From NCBI RefSeq assembly GCF_012931685.1, contig NZ_JABANC010000010.1, positions 1 to 47,882 on the forward strand: a DNA stretch of 47,882 bases, written 5' to 3'. Below are positions 39,937 through 47,696 of the stretch, one piece after another. This stretch comes from Hanstruepera ponticola (lineage in GTDB: Bacteria > Bacteroidota > Bacteroidia > Flavobacteriales > Flavobacteriaceae). The translations under genes and the position numbers were made by a program. The notes beneath the pieces were generated by a model, which ran no database searches, was not told the origin of the DNA, and worked only from the letters and a program-made list of their open reading frames with translations. Numbering within the stretch: the stretch's first letter is position 1; every line of letters starts with the position of its first letter.

Positions 39937-41840
39937 TGGAACAACCCATCAATATATTAGAGAGATATTGGGGTTTTACAACTTTCAGACCATTACAAGA
40001 ATCCATAATTAATGCGGTACTTGATAATGAAGACACTTTTGCGCTATTGCCAACTGGTGGCGGAAAATCACTATGCTTCCAAATACCAGCTTTAATAAAA
40101 GAAGGGATTTGTATTGTGGTTTCACCTTTAATAGCCTTGATGAAAAATCAAGTTCAGGCACTCAATGAAAAAGGTATCAAAGCTATGGCATTAACCAGTG
40201 GTATTGCCTACAGTGAATTAGACACCATGTTGGACAATTGTATTTATGGTAATTATAAGTTTTTATACCTCTCCCCAGAACGCTTACAACAAGAACTCGT
40301 GCAGGATAGAATCCGTCAAATGCATGTAAACCTCATTGCTGTTGATGAAGCACACTGCATTTCGCAATGGGGAAATGATTTTAGACCAGCTTATAAAAAC
40401 ATTGTCACGCTCCGAGAAATTCAACCCAATGTCAACTGCATAGCATTAACTGCTTCGGCAACGCCAAAAGTGGTTGATGATATTGTGGCTGAACTCGATT
40501 TTATTGATGCCAAAATATTTCAACAGTCATTTCATAGAGATAACTTGGCGTATATGACATTCGAAACCGAAGACAAACGCTATGAACTAGAACGCATCCT
40601 AAAAAAAAATCAAGCGCCTTCAATCATTTATGTTAGAAACAGAAAGGCTACCCTTGAAATAAGCAGCTTTCTCGAAAGCAAAGGTTTCGCGACAACATAT
40701 TTTCATGGTGGACTCTCTAATTACGAAAAAGATCAACGACTTAACGCTTGGTTGCGCGAACAAAAACCCATTATGGTTTCAACAAATGCCTTTGGAATGG
40801 GTATTGATAAACCAAATGTAAAAACTGTTATTCATTTAAATTTACCAGATAGTTTAGAGAGTTACTTTCAAGAAGCTGGAAGAGCTGGTAGGAATGGTAA
40901 TAAAGCCTTTGCCGTTATTCTTAAAAGTAATTCGGATGAAGCACATCTAAAAAATCAATTTTTAAAAGTTTTACCTACTATTGATTTTATTAAAACGGTA
41001 TATAGAAAACTCTGTAATTACTTTCAAGTTTCCTATGGCGAAGGCCAGCATAAGAGTTTTGATTTCAACTTTAATTCATTTTGCAAAACCTATAATTTTA
41101 ATAGTGCTTTAGCCTATAATGCATTACAAGCCTTAGACCGTACAAGTGTCATTAATTTATCACAGCAATTCAAAAATCAAACAAGCTTACAATTTATAGT
41201 ATCCAATAATAGCCTGTTTCAATACTTGAACAACCATCCCAATTTAAGTCTTACTGTTAAGTCACTATTACGAACATATGGTGGTGTTTTTGAACATGAA
41301 ACAACTATTAACACGCTACGGATTTCGGAAAAAGTATCTATTACAGAAAAAGAGTTAGAGAACAAACTCCTAATGTTAGAAAAAGATGAGATTATCGCAC
41401 TCAAATTATCTCGAACAGATGCGCAAATTACATTTATTGAGCCGCGGGAAGACGATAAAACCATCAACAGAATTGCCAAAACCATCGAACAACAGAATAA
41501 GGTAAAAACCAATCAAGTCGCTTCGGTTATAGCATATATGAGCAATAATGACACCTGCAAGAGTATCCAACTTTTAAGTTACTTTGGCGAAACCAATTTG
41601 GAGCCTTGTGGTATCTGTTCAGTTTGTATTAAAGATAAACACGCGCAGCAAACAGACGCTGTAAAAGATATTACCGAAGCCATTATCACAAAATTAGAGC
41701 TTGGTCCATTATCATCTCGGGAAATGGTTGAACAACTAAAATTCAATAAAGAAATAATTCATAACACGCTTAAAGTATTATTAGAACATGGCGTGATAGC
41801 TATCACAAACAACAACACCTATAAATTATCACATGTATGA
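39936..41840 (+). CDS. recQ: ATP-dependent DNA helicase RecQ
   Basis: 634 residues. Helicase motifs in order: I (LPTGGGKSLCFQIP), II (VDEAHCISQWG), III (ALTASAT), V (FGMGIDKPNVKTVIH) and VI (QEAGRAGRNGN). The RecQ-specific zinc site is near residue 560 (EPCGICSVC). There is no clear HRDC domain; the C-terminus instead has a short winged-helix-like region. 3'-5' unwinding in recombination, restart and repair. Stop codon TGA overlaps the fmt start (ATGA), implying coupled translation. Confidence 0.95.
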   Translation: MEQPINILERYWGFTTFRPLQESIINAVLDNEDTFALLPTGGGKSLCFQIPALIKEGICIVVSPLIALMKNQVQALNEKGIKAMALTSGIAYSELDTMLDNCIYGNYKFLYLSPERLQQELVQDRIRQMHVNLIAVDEAHCISQWGNDFRPAYKNIVTLREIQPNVNCIALTASATPKVVDDIVAELDFIDAKIFQQSFHRDNLAYMTFETEDKRYELERILKKNQAPSIIYVRNRKATLEISSFLESKGFATTYFHGGLSNYEKDQRLNAWLREQKPIMVSTNAFGMGIDKPNVKTVIHLNLPDSLESYFQEAGRAGRNGNKAFAVILKSNSDEAHLKNQFLKVLPTIDFIKTVYRKLCNYFQVSYGEGQHKSFDFNFNSFCKTYNFNSALAYNALQALDRTSVINLSQQFKNQTSLQFIVSNNSLFQYLNNHPNLSLTVKSLLRTYGGVFEHETTINTLRISEKVSITEKELENKLLMLEKDEIIALKLSRTDAQITFIEPREDDKTINRIAKTIEQQNKVKTNQVASVIAYMSNNDTCKSIQLLSYFGETNLEPCGICSVCIKDKHAQQTDAVKDITEAIITKLELGPLSSREMVEQLKFNKEIIHNTLKVLLEHGVIAITNNNTYKLSHV

Positions 41841-42787
41841 ACAAGGAACTGCGAATAGTTTTTATGGGAACACCAGATTTTGCTGTTGCCACCTTAAAAA
41901 CCCTGGTTGAAAATAACTATCAAATTGTTGGAGTCATTACTGCTCCCGATAAGCCAGCAGGTAGAGGTCGTAAAATTCAGGAGTCGGCCGTAAAGACCTA
42001 TGCAAAATCACAAGGTTTGCACATTATGCAACCTACAAACTTAAAGCATGACGATTTTGTTCAAGAATTAAAATCTTTAGAAGCCAATTTACAAATTGTG
42101 GTAGCCTTTAGAATGCTGCCAAAAATTGTTTGGCAAATGCCCAAATATGGCACCTTTAATTTACATGCTTCTTTGCTACCCAATTATCGTGGTGCAGCTC
42201 CTATTAACTGGGCTATAATAAATGGTGAAACAAAAACAGGGGTTACCACCTTCTTTATTGATGAAAAAATTGATACCGGTGAAATGATTCTTCAAAAGGA
42301 AGTTGCCATTGAAGATGAAGATAATGCTGGTACACTTCATGACAAGTTAATGACCATAGGAAGCCAACTGGTTCTTGAAACCGTTAAACGAATAGAACAA
42401 GGTCAGGTTAATACCAGTATCCAAAAAGAAAATCCGACCATTAAGGATGCTCATAAATTAAATAAAGACAATTGTAAAATAAACTGGGATAATGATATCA
42501 AGACCATTCACAACAAAGTTCGTGGTCTCAATCCTTACCCTGGAGCTTGGTGTTATTTGCAGAATGGTGAAGAACAGTTAGAAATTAAACTCTACCAGAC
42601 AAGTTGGGTATGTGATAATCATGACCTTACTATAGGAACCCTAGTTGCTGATAAAAAAACACTTAAAGTAGCTGCATCAAATGGCTTCATTTTGGTAGAA
42701 CAAATTAAACTACCTGGTAAACGAAAAATGGATATAATTTCACTGCTAAACGGATACCAATTTCACGACAATGCCAAAATGCTGTAA
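41837..42787 (+). CDS. fmt: Methionyl-tRNA formyltransferase Fmt
   Basis: 316 residues, normal size. FMGTPDFAV begins the Rossmann domain, ITAPDKPAGRGRK is the variable loop contacting tRNA, the active-site Asn-His is in FNLHASLLPNYRGAAPINWA, and the catalytic Asp is in the IDTGEMI region. The C-terminal domain is a beta barrel for tRNA. Formylates Met-tRNAfMet with 10-formyl-THF. Overlaps the recQ stop by 4 bp; last gene of the operon. Confidence 0.96.
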   Translation: MNKELRIVFMGTPDFAVATLKTLVENNYQIVGVITAPDKPAGRGRKIQESAVKTYAKSQGLHIMQPTNLKHDDFVQELKSLEANLQIVVAFRMLPKIVWQMPKYGTFNLHASLLPNYRGAAPINWAIINGETKTGVTTFFIDEKIDTGEMILQKEVAIEDEDNAGTLHDKLMTIGSQLVLETVKRIEQGQVNTSIQKENPTIKDAHKLNKDNCKINWDNDIKTIHNKVRGLNPYPGAWCYLQNGEEQLEIKLYQTSWVCDNHDLTIGTLVADKKTLKVAASNGFILVEQIKLPGKRKMDIISLLNGYQFHDNAKML

Positions 42788-42891
42788 ACCCCTATCATTA
42801 CTCATATCTTAAAAACATCGATAAAATGCACGCTCGTTATTAACAAAAGTGTTAAGTTATCAACAAATTCATGCATTTGCCTTGCTATTAC

Positions 42892-42921
42892 TTGCGTGAT
42901 ACGATAATCCGTATAAATTTG
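42892..42921 (+). promoter_or_regulatory. Promoter of the HU gene
   Basis: TTGC (42892-42895), 18 nt, then TAAATTTG (42914-42921), an exact -7 box. The leader before the ATG at 42979 is about 50 nt and very A/T-rich, as in highly expressed genes of this phylum. Confidence 0.65.
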
Positions 42922-42978
42922 TAGAGGATTTAACAAAAATGTTTAACCAACAATTTATTAATAATTAAAAATTAAATT

Positions 42979-43251
42979 ATGAACAAAACAGATTTAATCG
43001 ATGCTATGGCAGAACACGCAGGAATTACTAAAGCAGCTGCAAAAAAAGCTTTAGAGTGCGCGTTAATTGAAATTGAAGGAGCTTTACAAAAAGGTAACAG
43101 AGTTTCTTTAGTAGGATTTGGTTCTTGGTCAGTTTCTAGAAGAGCTGCAAGAGATGGAAGAAACCCACAAACAGGAAAGACTATTAAAATTAAGGCTAAA
43201 AATGTAGTTAAATTTAAAGCTGGTTCTGATTTATCAAGAGCAGTAAACTAA
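42979..43251 (+). CDS. hup: HU-type DNA-binding protein
   Basis: 90 residues, the classic HU size. The fold's arm and body are visible: TKAAAKKALECALIEIEGALQKG, VGFGSWSVSRRAARDGRNPQTGKTIKI, and VKFKAGSDLSRAVN. The conserved arm motif is R-(N/D)-x-x-T-G (RNPQTGK). Nucleoid-associated, bends DNA. Single gene with its own strong promoter and terminator. Confidence 0.97.
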   Translation: MNKTDLIDAMAEHAGITKAAAKKALECALIEIEGALQKGNRVSLVGFGSWSVSRRAARDGRNPQTGKTIKIKAKNVVKFKAGSDLSRAVN

Positions 43252-43272
43252 TTTAAGCTTTACCATATTTTT

Positions 43273-43303
43273 AAAAAGGTCTTCAATTTTGAAGACCTTT
43301 TTG
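43273..43303 (+). terminator. Intrinsic terminator of the HU gene
   Basis: AAAGGTCTTCAA pairs with TTGAAGACCTTT (centred near 43288), followed by T-rich sequence. Confidence 0.9.
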
Positions 43304-43323
43304 CTTATAAATGCTTTTATCTA

Positions 43324-43355
43324 TTTGTTTTTTATAAAAAAAATGTTAGTTTTAG
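43324..43355 (+). promoter_or_regulatory. Promoter of the YqgE gene
   Basis: TTTG (43324-43327), 19 nt, TAGTTTTAG (43347-43355). The expected start (about 43359-43362) makes an ATG at 43363 leaderless and the ATG at 43375 a start with a ~13-nt leader. Confidence 0.6.
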
Positions 43356-43374
43356 TAAGTAAATGCCCAACTAT

Positions 43375-43935
43375 ATGATTACAATACAACCCAAAAAAGG
43401 TAATTTGTTAATCGCCGAACCATCAATCATTGGTGATGTCTCCTTCAACCGTTCCATAATTTTATTGGCAGACCATAATAACGAAGGCTCTATTGGTTTT
43501 ATATTAAATAAACCGCTAGACTATACCATATCCGATTTAATCCCAGAATTAGACACCAAAATGCGGGTTTATAATGGTGGACCTGTGGAACAAGACAATC
43601 TGTACTTCATTCATAAAATCCCAGAGTTAATTCCGGATAGTGTCGAAATTTCCTTGGGTATTTATTGGGGTGGCGATTTTAATAAAGTAGCTGAACTTAT
43701 TGCTGAAAACAAAATCAATGAAAAGAGCATTCGTTTCTTTTTAGGCTATTCAGGTTGGGAAGCCAACCAACTAAACGAAGAACTCAAATCCAATTCATGG
43801 ATTGTTACTGAAAATATCTACAAAAAATCCATCATCGAAAAAGACTACGAAACCTTCTGGAAAGAAAAAATGTTGGAATTTGGAGGTGAATACACCATTT
43901 GGTCCAATGCGCCGGAAGACCCTAGTTTTAACTAG
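43375..43935 (+). CDS. YqgE/AlgH family protein
   Basis: 186 residues from the ATG at 43375; the ATG at 43363 would add MPNY but the conserved part begins MITIQPKKGNLLIAEPS. Family blocks are VSFNRSIILLADHNNEGSIGFILNKP and RVYNGGPVEQDNLYFIH, then FFLGYSGWEANQL and WIVTENI. AlgH/YqgE proteins are cytoplasmic with a poorly defined regulatory role (alginate regulation in pseudomonads). The stop overlaps the convergent gene (43928) by 8 bp. Confidence 0.92.
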   Translation: MITIQPKKGNLLIAEPSIIGDVSFNRSIILLADHNNEGSIGFILNKPLDYTISDLIPELDTKMRVYNGGPVEQDNLYFIHKIPELIPDSVEISLGIYWGGDFNKVAELIAENKINEKSIRFFLGYSGWEANQLNEELKSNSWIVTENIYKKSIIEKDYETFWKEKMLEFGGEYTIWSNAPEDPSFN

Positions 43936-44773
43936 TTAACCGAATCAGCGTATTCACTTTTTGAAAGATGTCCTTGGCTACTTGGTTATCAAATTCCTTT
44001 TTACGGTATTTACTCACTGGCTGAATCCCTGTAATCACATTAGTAATAAATAACTCATCAGACTTTTGCAATTCAAATGGAGACACATGATCTTCAATCA
44101 AAACATAGTTAGGTGATTTCTCTATCACATCCAGTACCTGCTTGCGCATAACTCCTTTAAGGCATCCATCTTCCAAAGGTGGTGTTTTAATGTCGTTTCC
44201 TTTCACCAGAAATATATTGCCATTCAGAGCCTCAACCACATGCTTATTTGTATTTAAAAGTAAACAATTGTCAAGCGTGTTTTCTTGAGCATAAATACTA
44301 CCAACCACATTAATAGCCTTGTTGTTGGTTTTTAAGGTTGACAACAAACTAGGCGACACATAATAATCCTTAAACAAATCTACTTCATAAGCCGCATCAT
44401 TAAATAGATAGAAATCTGAAGCCAAGGGCCACACCTGAATTATAAAACCAACGCCGTTATCTTCAGGTGTATATAAACCCCCTGCATGTCTATAAACGGA
44501 CAATTTAACCCGTGTTGTTGCCTGCTCCAAGTCATTGGCCTGTATGGTAGCTAGTAATTGCGATTCCAAAAACTCCATGGTAAAATTCATGGGGATGTCC
44601 ATACGTAAGATGCGCATAGAAGCCATGAGTCTGAAATAGTGATCTTCCCAAAACAACACCTTTCCGTAAGAAACTTTAAGGGTTTCAAAAAGTGTGTCGC
44701 CATAAGCAAAACCACGGTTAGTAGTTTTCAGAATGGTATCGTTATTTGTGAGGTCGCCGTTGTGATTAATCAT
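43928..44773 (-). CDS. Class IV PLP aminotransferase (aminodeoxychorismate lyase-like)
   Basis: 281 residues from the ATG at 44771-44773; a TTG at 44803 would add 10 residues made by reading through a terminator hairpin and is rejected. The PLP-lysine region is LSTLKTNNKAINV (about residue 149); family blocks are NRGFAYGDTLFETLKV, WEDHYFRLMASM, GCLKGVMRKQVLDV and LFITNVITGIQPV. Acts either as 4-amino-4-deoxychorismate lyase (PabC; folate) or as a D-amino or branched-chain aminotransferase; motifs do not settle it. Minus-strand gene, own promoter embedded in the upstream terminator. Confidence 0.87.
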   Translation of the reverse strand: MINHNGDLTNNDTILKTTNRGFAYGDTLFETLKVSYGKVLFWEDHYFRLMASMRILRMDIPMNFTMEFLESQLLATIQANDLEQATTRVKLSVYRHAGGLYTPEDNGVGFIIQVWPLASDFYLFNDAAYEVDLFKDYYVSPSLLSTLKTNNKAINVVGSIYAQENTLDNCLLLNTNKHVVEALNGNIFLVKGNDIKTPPLEDGCLKGVMRKQVLDVIEKSPNYVLIEDHVSPFELQKSDELFITNVITGIQPVSKYRKKEFDNQVAKDIFQKVNTLIRLTS

Positions 44774-44815
44774 AAAAAAAGTCCCGAAATAAATTCGGGA
44801 CAAAGATATGGTTTA
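44774..44815 (-). terminator. Terminator of the START-like gene overlapping the promoter of the aminotransferase
   Basis: Minus strand GTCCCGAA (44801-44794) pairs with TTCGGGAC (44788-44781), followed by seven T directly before ATG 44773. Just upstream on the same strand is TATCTTTG (44809-44802), an exact -7 box. Transcripts starting ~7 nt after that box would begin within the 5' arm and not form the full hairpin, so one site can end one mRNA and start the next. Confidence 0.7.
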
Positions 44816-44830
44816 TATTAAAATTGGCTG

Positions 44831-45217
44831 TTATGCAGAACCTAATACTTGTTTTAAATCTGCAATTTGATTTTCCCATAGCATTTTAGACTCATCAACC
44901 TCATCTTCTTCGGCAAAATCAATGACAATAATTGAGACATCTTTTGTGATTTCATCAACCTGAATACGAATTTCAAAGTAATAAGGATCCTCTTCATCAG
45001 CAAGCCACTTAAACTTAATGCGCTCACCACTTTTTTTGCTCACCAATTTAGCTTGTTCTTCAGTGCCATCCCAGATGAATTTAAACAGCTCGCCACGTGA
45101 GTTCACATTCTCGGCAAACCACTCTGATAATCCAGAAGGGGTAGATATGTATTGATATAATAATTGCGGTGAAGCGTGTATAGGAAACTCCATTTCAAAT
45201 TTCACTTTTTCGTCCAT
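44831..45217 (-). CDS. START-like domain protein
   Basis: 128 residues from the ATG at 45215-45217; another ATG at 45221-45223 is possible. KVKFEMEFPIHASPQLLYQ is the opening strand and helix, then STPSGLSEWFAE and FIWDGTEEQAKLV, the hallmark of small flavobacterial START-like (SRPBCC) proteins of unknown role. It ends at the terminator at 44801 and has no partner gene on its strand. Confidence 0.82.
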   Translation of the reverse strand: MDEKVKFEMEFPIHASPQLLYQYISTPSGLSEWFAENVNSRGELFKFIWDGTEEQAKLVSKKSGERIKFKWLADEEDPYYFEIRIQVDEITKDVSIIVIDFAEEDEVDESKMLWENQIADLKQVLGSA

Positions 45218-45304
45218 AGTCATAAATATAATTTGTTCGCTCAATATATACATTAATTGATAAGTTTTAAAACTATTTTTTATAAATATTTTATTGTGAC
45301 AATA

Positions 45305-45335
45305 TTTGTACTGAATAAATTTGTTGTTATATTTG
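45305..45335 (+). promoter_or_regulatory. Strong promoter of tRNA-Met
   Basis: TTTG (45305-45308), 19 nt, TATATTTG (45328-45335), an ideal Bacteroidota promoter. The ~50-nt leader before the tRNA contains AACGG/CCGTT (45347-45362) and TTCCTAT/ATAGGAA (45372-45389) hairpins, probably trimmed during processing. Confidence 0.8.
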
Positions 45336-45392
45336 CAGCCTTAAAAACGGTATGCGCCGTTAATTATGAGATTCCTATTTTCATAGGAAAAT

Positions 45393-45466
45393 GGCGAGAT
45401 AGCTCAGTTGGTTAGAGCGTCGGATTCATAACCCGGAGGTCCCGAGTTCAAATCTCGGTCTCGCTA
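45393..45466 (+). tRNA. tRNA-Met (CAT), probably elongator
   Basis: GGCGAGA pairs with TCTCGCT (first pair G-T), D arm with GTTGGTTAGAGC, anticodon loop TTCATAA (CAT), T arm CCGAG/CTCGG, discriminator A, CCA not encoded. It does not look like the initiator (no three G-C pairs in the anticodon stem); a tRNA-Ile2 with CAT read as lysidine cannot be excluded. An integrase follows 54 bp downstream, so the 3' end is the likely attachment site of an element. Confidence 0.92.
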
Positions 45467-45490
45467 CAAAGCGTAATTCAGCGTAAACAG

Positions 45491-45520
45491 ACGGTTTAGT
45501 TCACTCTAAACCGTTTTTTT
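45491..45520 (+). terminator. Terminator between tRNA-Met and the integrase
   Basis: ACGGTTTAG (45491-45499) pairs with CTAAACCGT (45505-45513) over TTCACT, followed by seven T (45514-45520). The integrase ATG is the very next base. Confidence 0.85.
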
Positions 45521-46939
45521 ATGTTTACCTTAACTGAATTTCTTACATTTGAACACGAAAAGGAGCCCCAACCTGAACACAAATTGGCACACAAAAAACA
45601 ATTTTCTGCCCCAAAGATCTATACCGGTGATAATGACCTAAAACGCCGTTGGTATGTCTATTTTTCATTCAGAAATCCATCCACTGGTAAGATGGAAAGA
45701 CAGAAGAATATTTATGGTATTGCCAATAAAATGAAAACAAAGACCGATCGTTATACCATCCTTAATTTTTATAAAAAGACATTACACCGTTTATTAAGAG
45801 AAGGCTACAATCCCTACGAAAATAATTTAGAACGGTTTTTGGGAGGCCAAACAATTTCTCCGCCAAAAGAACCCAAGGTTGAAGTTGTTCCAGCTATTAC
45901 CTATCCGAAAACAACCATTAAACCCCTACCCTTTCTTAAAAAGGAAAAAGAGGCTGAAACCATATCTCAACCAGTACAACAGGTCTCTATAACTGAACCT
46001 AAAACCGAAAAGGTAGAAGAAGAAGAAAGAATGTCTTTGAGGGAAGCATTTGATTTTGCGCTTAAAATGAAAGAGAAATTGGTTAAACCACGTACCATTC
46101 AAGATTACAGGAACCGATCGAAAAATTTTATTAAATGGTTGAAAGAAGAGCATCCAAATGTTAAGCATCCCGATCAAATAACCCGAAAAATGTGCATGGG
46201 ATATCTAAACCAACATCTTATTAAAAATACACCGCGTACACGAAATAACAGCCGTGTGGATTTAAGCAGTATGATGCAGGTATTGGAGGACAATGAAATT
46301 ATCCCGGTTAATGTCATGCGAAAAACACCGGTTGTAAAGTCCAAGCCTGAAAGGCACAAGCGGTATGATTCTCAAACATTGGATGCTATTTTCAGTTATC
46401 TTGAAGAACAAGACCCCATACTCCTATTGTACATTAAATTTATCTCCTTTAATTTTATGAGACCTATCGAAGTTAATAGGCTTCGGGTCAAGGATTTGAA
46501 TTTAAAAACGAAGACCTTGACTTTTCAGGCAAAAAACAGTCCGCTCAAGACTAAAATTATTCCTGATTTGGTATTGGAAGCCCTTCCTGATTTATCAAAA
46601 TTACCTGGCGACAATCCCTTAATAACAAACAAAGGCATTGGGTTGCCATGGAATACTACAGTCGATAACCGAAGAGATTATTTTAGTAAACGTTTTAAAC
46701 GTGTGGTAAAAGATAAATTTAATTTGGGAGCTGATTTTGGTCTTTATAGCTTCAGACATACTTTTATAACAAAATTATATAGAAAATTACTTGAGAACAG
46801 CTCACCTTTTGAAGCAAAAAGTGTCCTAATGACTATTACAGGTCATACATCCATGCAAGCCTTGGAAAAGTATTTGCGTGATATTGATGCTTTTTTACCA
46901 AGTGATTATTCCGATTTAATACGAATGGATGGAGAATAG
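45521..46939 (+). CDS. Tyrosine recombinase/integrase of an integrated element
   Basis: 472 residues. N-terminal ~110 residues look like an arm-binding domain (RRWYVYFSFRNPSTGKMERQ); a 60-residue K/E/P-rich linker (about 112-170) follows, then a SAM-like core-binding domain (about 171-270, RTIQDYRNRSKNFIKWL) and the catalytic domain. Catalytic residues: R314 (FMRPIEV), R412 (GLYSFRHTF), H442 (ITGHTS) and nucleophile Y451 (LEKYLRD); the first His of the usual H-x-x-R is Y409. It should integrate and excise DNA at the tRNA-Met 3' end. Its ATG directly follows the terminator, so it has no leader of its own. It overlaps the next gene by 11 bp. Confidence 0.94.
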   Translation: MFTLTEFLTFEHEKEPQPEHKLAHKKQFSAPKIYTGDNDLKRRWYVYFSFRNPSTGKMERQKNIYGIANKMKTKTDRYTILNFYKKTLHRLLREGYNPYENNLERFLGGQTISPPKEPKVEVVPAITYPKTTIKPLPFLKKEKEAETISQPVQQVSITEPKTEKVEEEERMSLREAFDFALKMKEKLVKPRTIQDYRNRSKNFIKWLKEEHPNVKHPDQITRKMCMGYLNQHLIKNTPRTRNNSRVDLSSMMQVLEDNEIIPVNVMRKTPVVKSKPERHKRYDSQTLDAIFSYLEEQDPILLLYIKFISFNFMRPIEVNRLRVKDLNLKTKTLTFQAKNSPLKTKIIPDLVLEALPDLSKLPGDNPLITNKGIGLPWNTTVDNRRDYFSKRFKRVVKDKFNLGADFGLYSFRHTFITKLYRKLLENSSPFEAKSVLMTITGHTSMQALEKYLRDIDAFLPSDYSDLIRMDGE

Positions 46940-47633
46940 TAAACACGTTTTAAATAAGATCATTTCTAATCTATTTAGGAACTATATTTTCTATTTTCCT
47001 AAACAATTCTATCCTAATATAGAACCAACGTTTTTAAGTGACATTATTAGGCCGGATATGGTCAATACTATTTATTATTTCGATTTCAACAAAGAATTAC
47101 ATAAAAATCCTTCTGTAATACATGGTCTCGATATTTTTAATAAAGGAAATCAACTGGATAACAATACCAATGATCTTATTACTCTAAAACAGAATCTGAC
47201 ACTTGAAGAATTTTATCACATCTTTGAAAAATATGGACAGTATGTTGGAACCCATTGCATAATGACTCAATGGATGTATGCAAACATTAAAATTGACATG
47301 CCATTGACAACTTCCAAAGTAGAAAGTATGTTTCAATTTCAAGCGAAAGCTTTTGACGAGCATGCAGATAAACTAGAAAGTTATTTTGGAGAGGAAACAA
47401 TCACATCTGAGGTAGATGATAATCAGGTTCTGGAAATCGTATCAGAAACGTTAGAGGAACTTCCAGCAATCGAAATAAAAAAAGAGGTTGAAATACCTAC
47501 TAAACCACAGAAAAAGGAAGCACCTTTAAAGGCTAAACAAAAAGAACCTCTAATGACTGATGAAAAAGCCAGAAAATATATTTTAGAAACTGTTTTTGGG
47601 ATAGACCCAGAATTTTTAGATGCAGAATTCTAA
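46929..47633 (+). CDS. Unrecognised protein co-translated with the integrase
   Basis: 234 residues; ATG at 46929 overlaps the integrase end by 11 bp. The first ~150 residues form a mixed globular region (NLFRNYIFYFPKQFYPNIEP, LTLEEFYHIFEKYGQYVGTH). Residues about 150-205 are a flexible acidic then K/P-rich linker (EIKKEVEIPTKPQKKEAPLK) similar in character to the integrase linker, and the end is a short helical motif (MTDEKARKYILETVFGIDPE). No family recognised; an excisionase, partner of the recombinase or array-binding factor are options. The 22-bp array begins 64 bp after its stop. Confidence 0.75.
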   Translation: MENSKHVLNKIISNLFRNYIFYFPKQFYPNIEPTFLSDIIRPDMVNTIYYFDFNKELHKNPSVIHGLDIFNKGNQLDNNTNDLITLKQNLTLEEFYHIFEKYGQYVGTHCIMTQWMYANIKIDMPLTTSKVESMFQFQAKAFDEHADKLESYFGEETITSEVDDNQVLEIVSETLEELPAIEIKKEVEIPTKPQKKEAPLKAKQKEPLMTDEKARKYILETVFGIDPEFLDAEF

Positions 47634-47696
47634 TATTTTTTTTAAAATCCTAAAGTTAGGGTTTCGCTTTTCCTCTATTGATTAAAATACTTAATT

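Noticed and set aside
42857-42865. DnaA box near the HU gene (TTATCAACA)
   Set aside because: A single one-mismatch site with no clustered boxes or origin-type genes nearby; not evidence for an origin.
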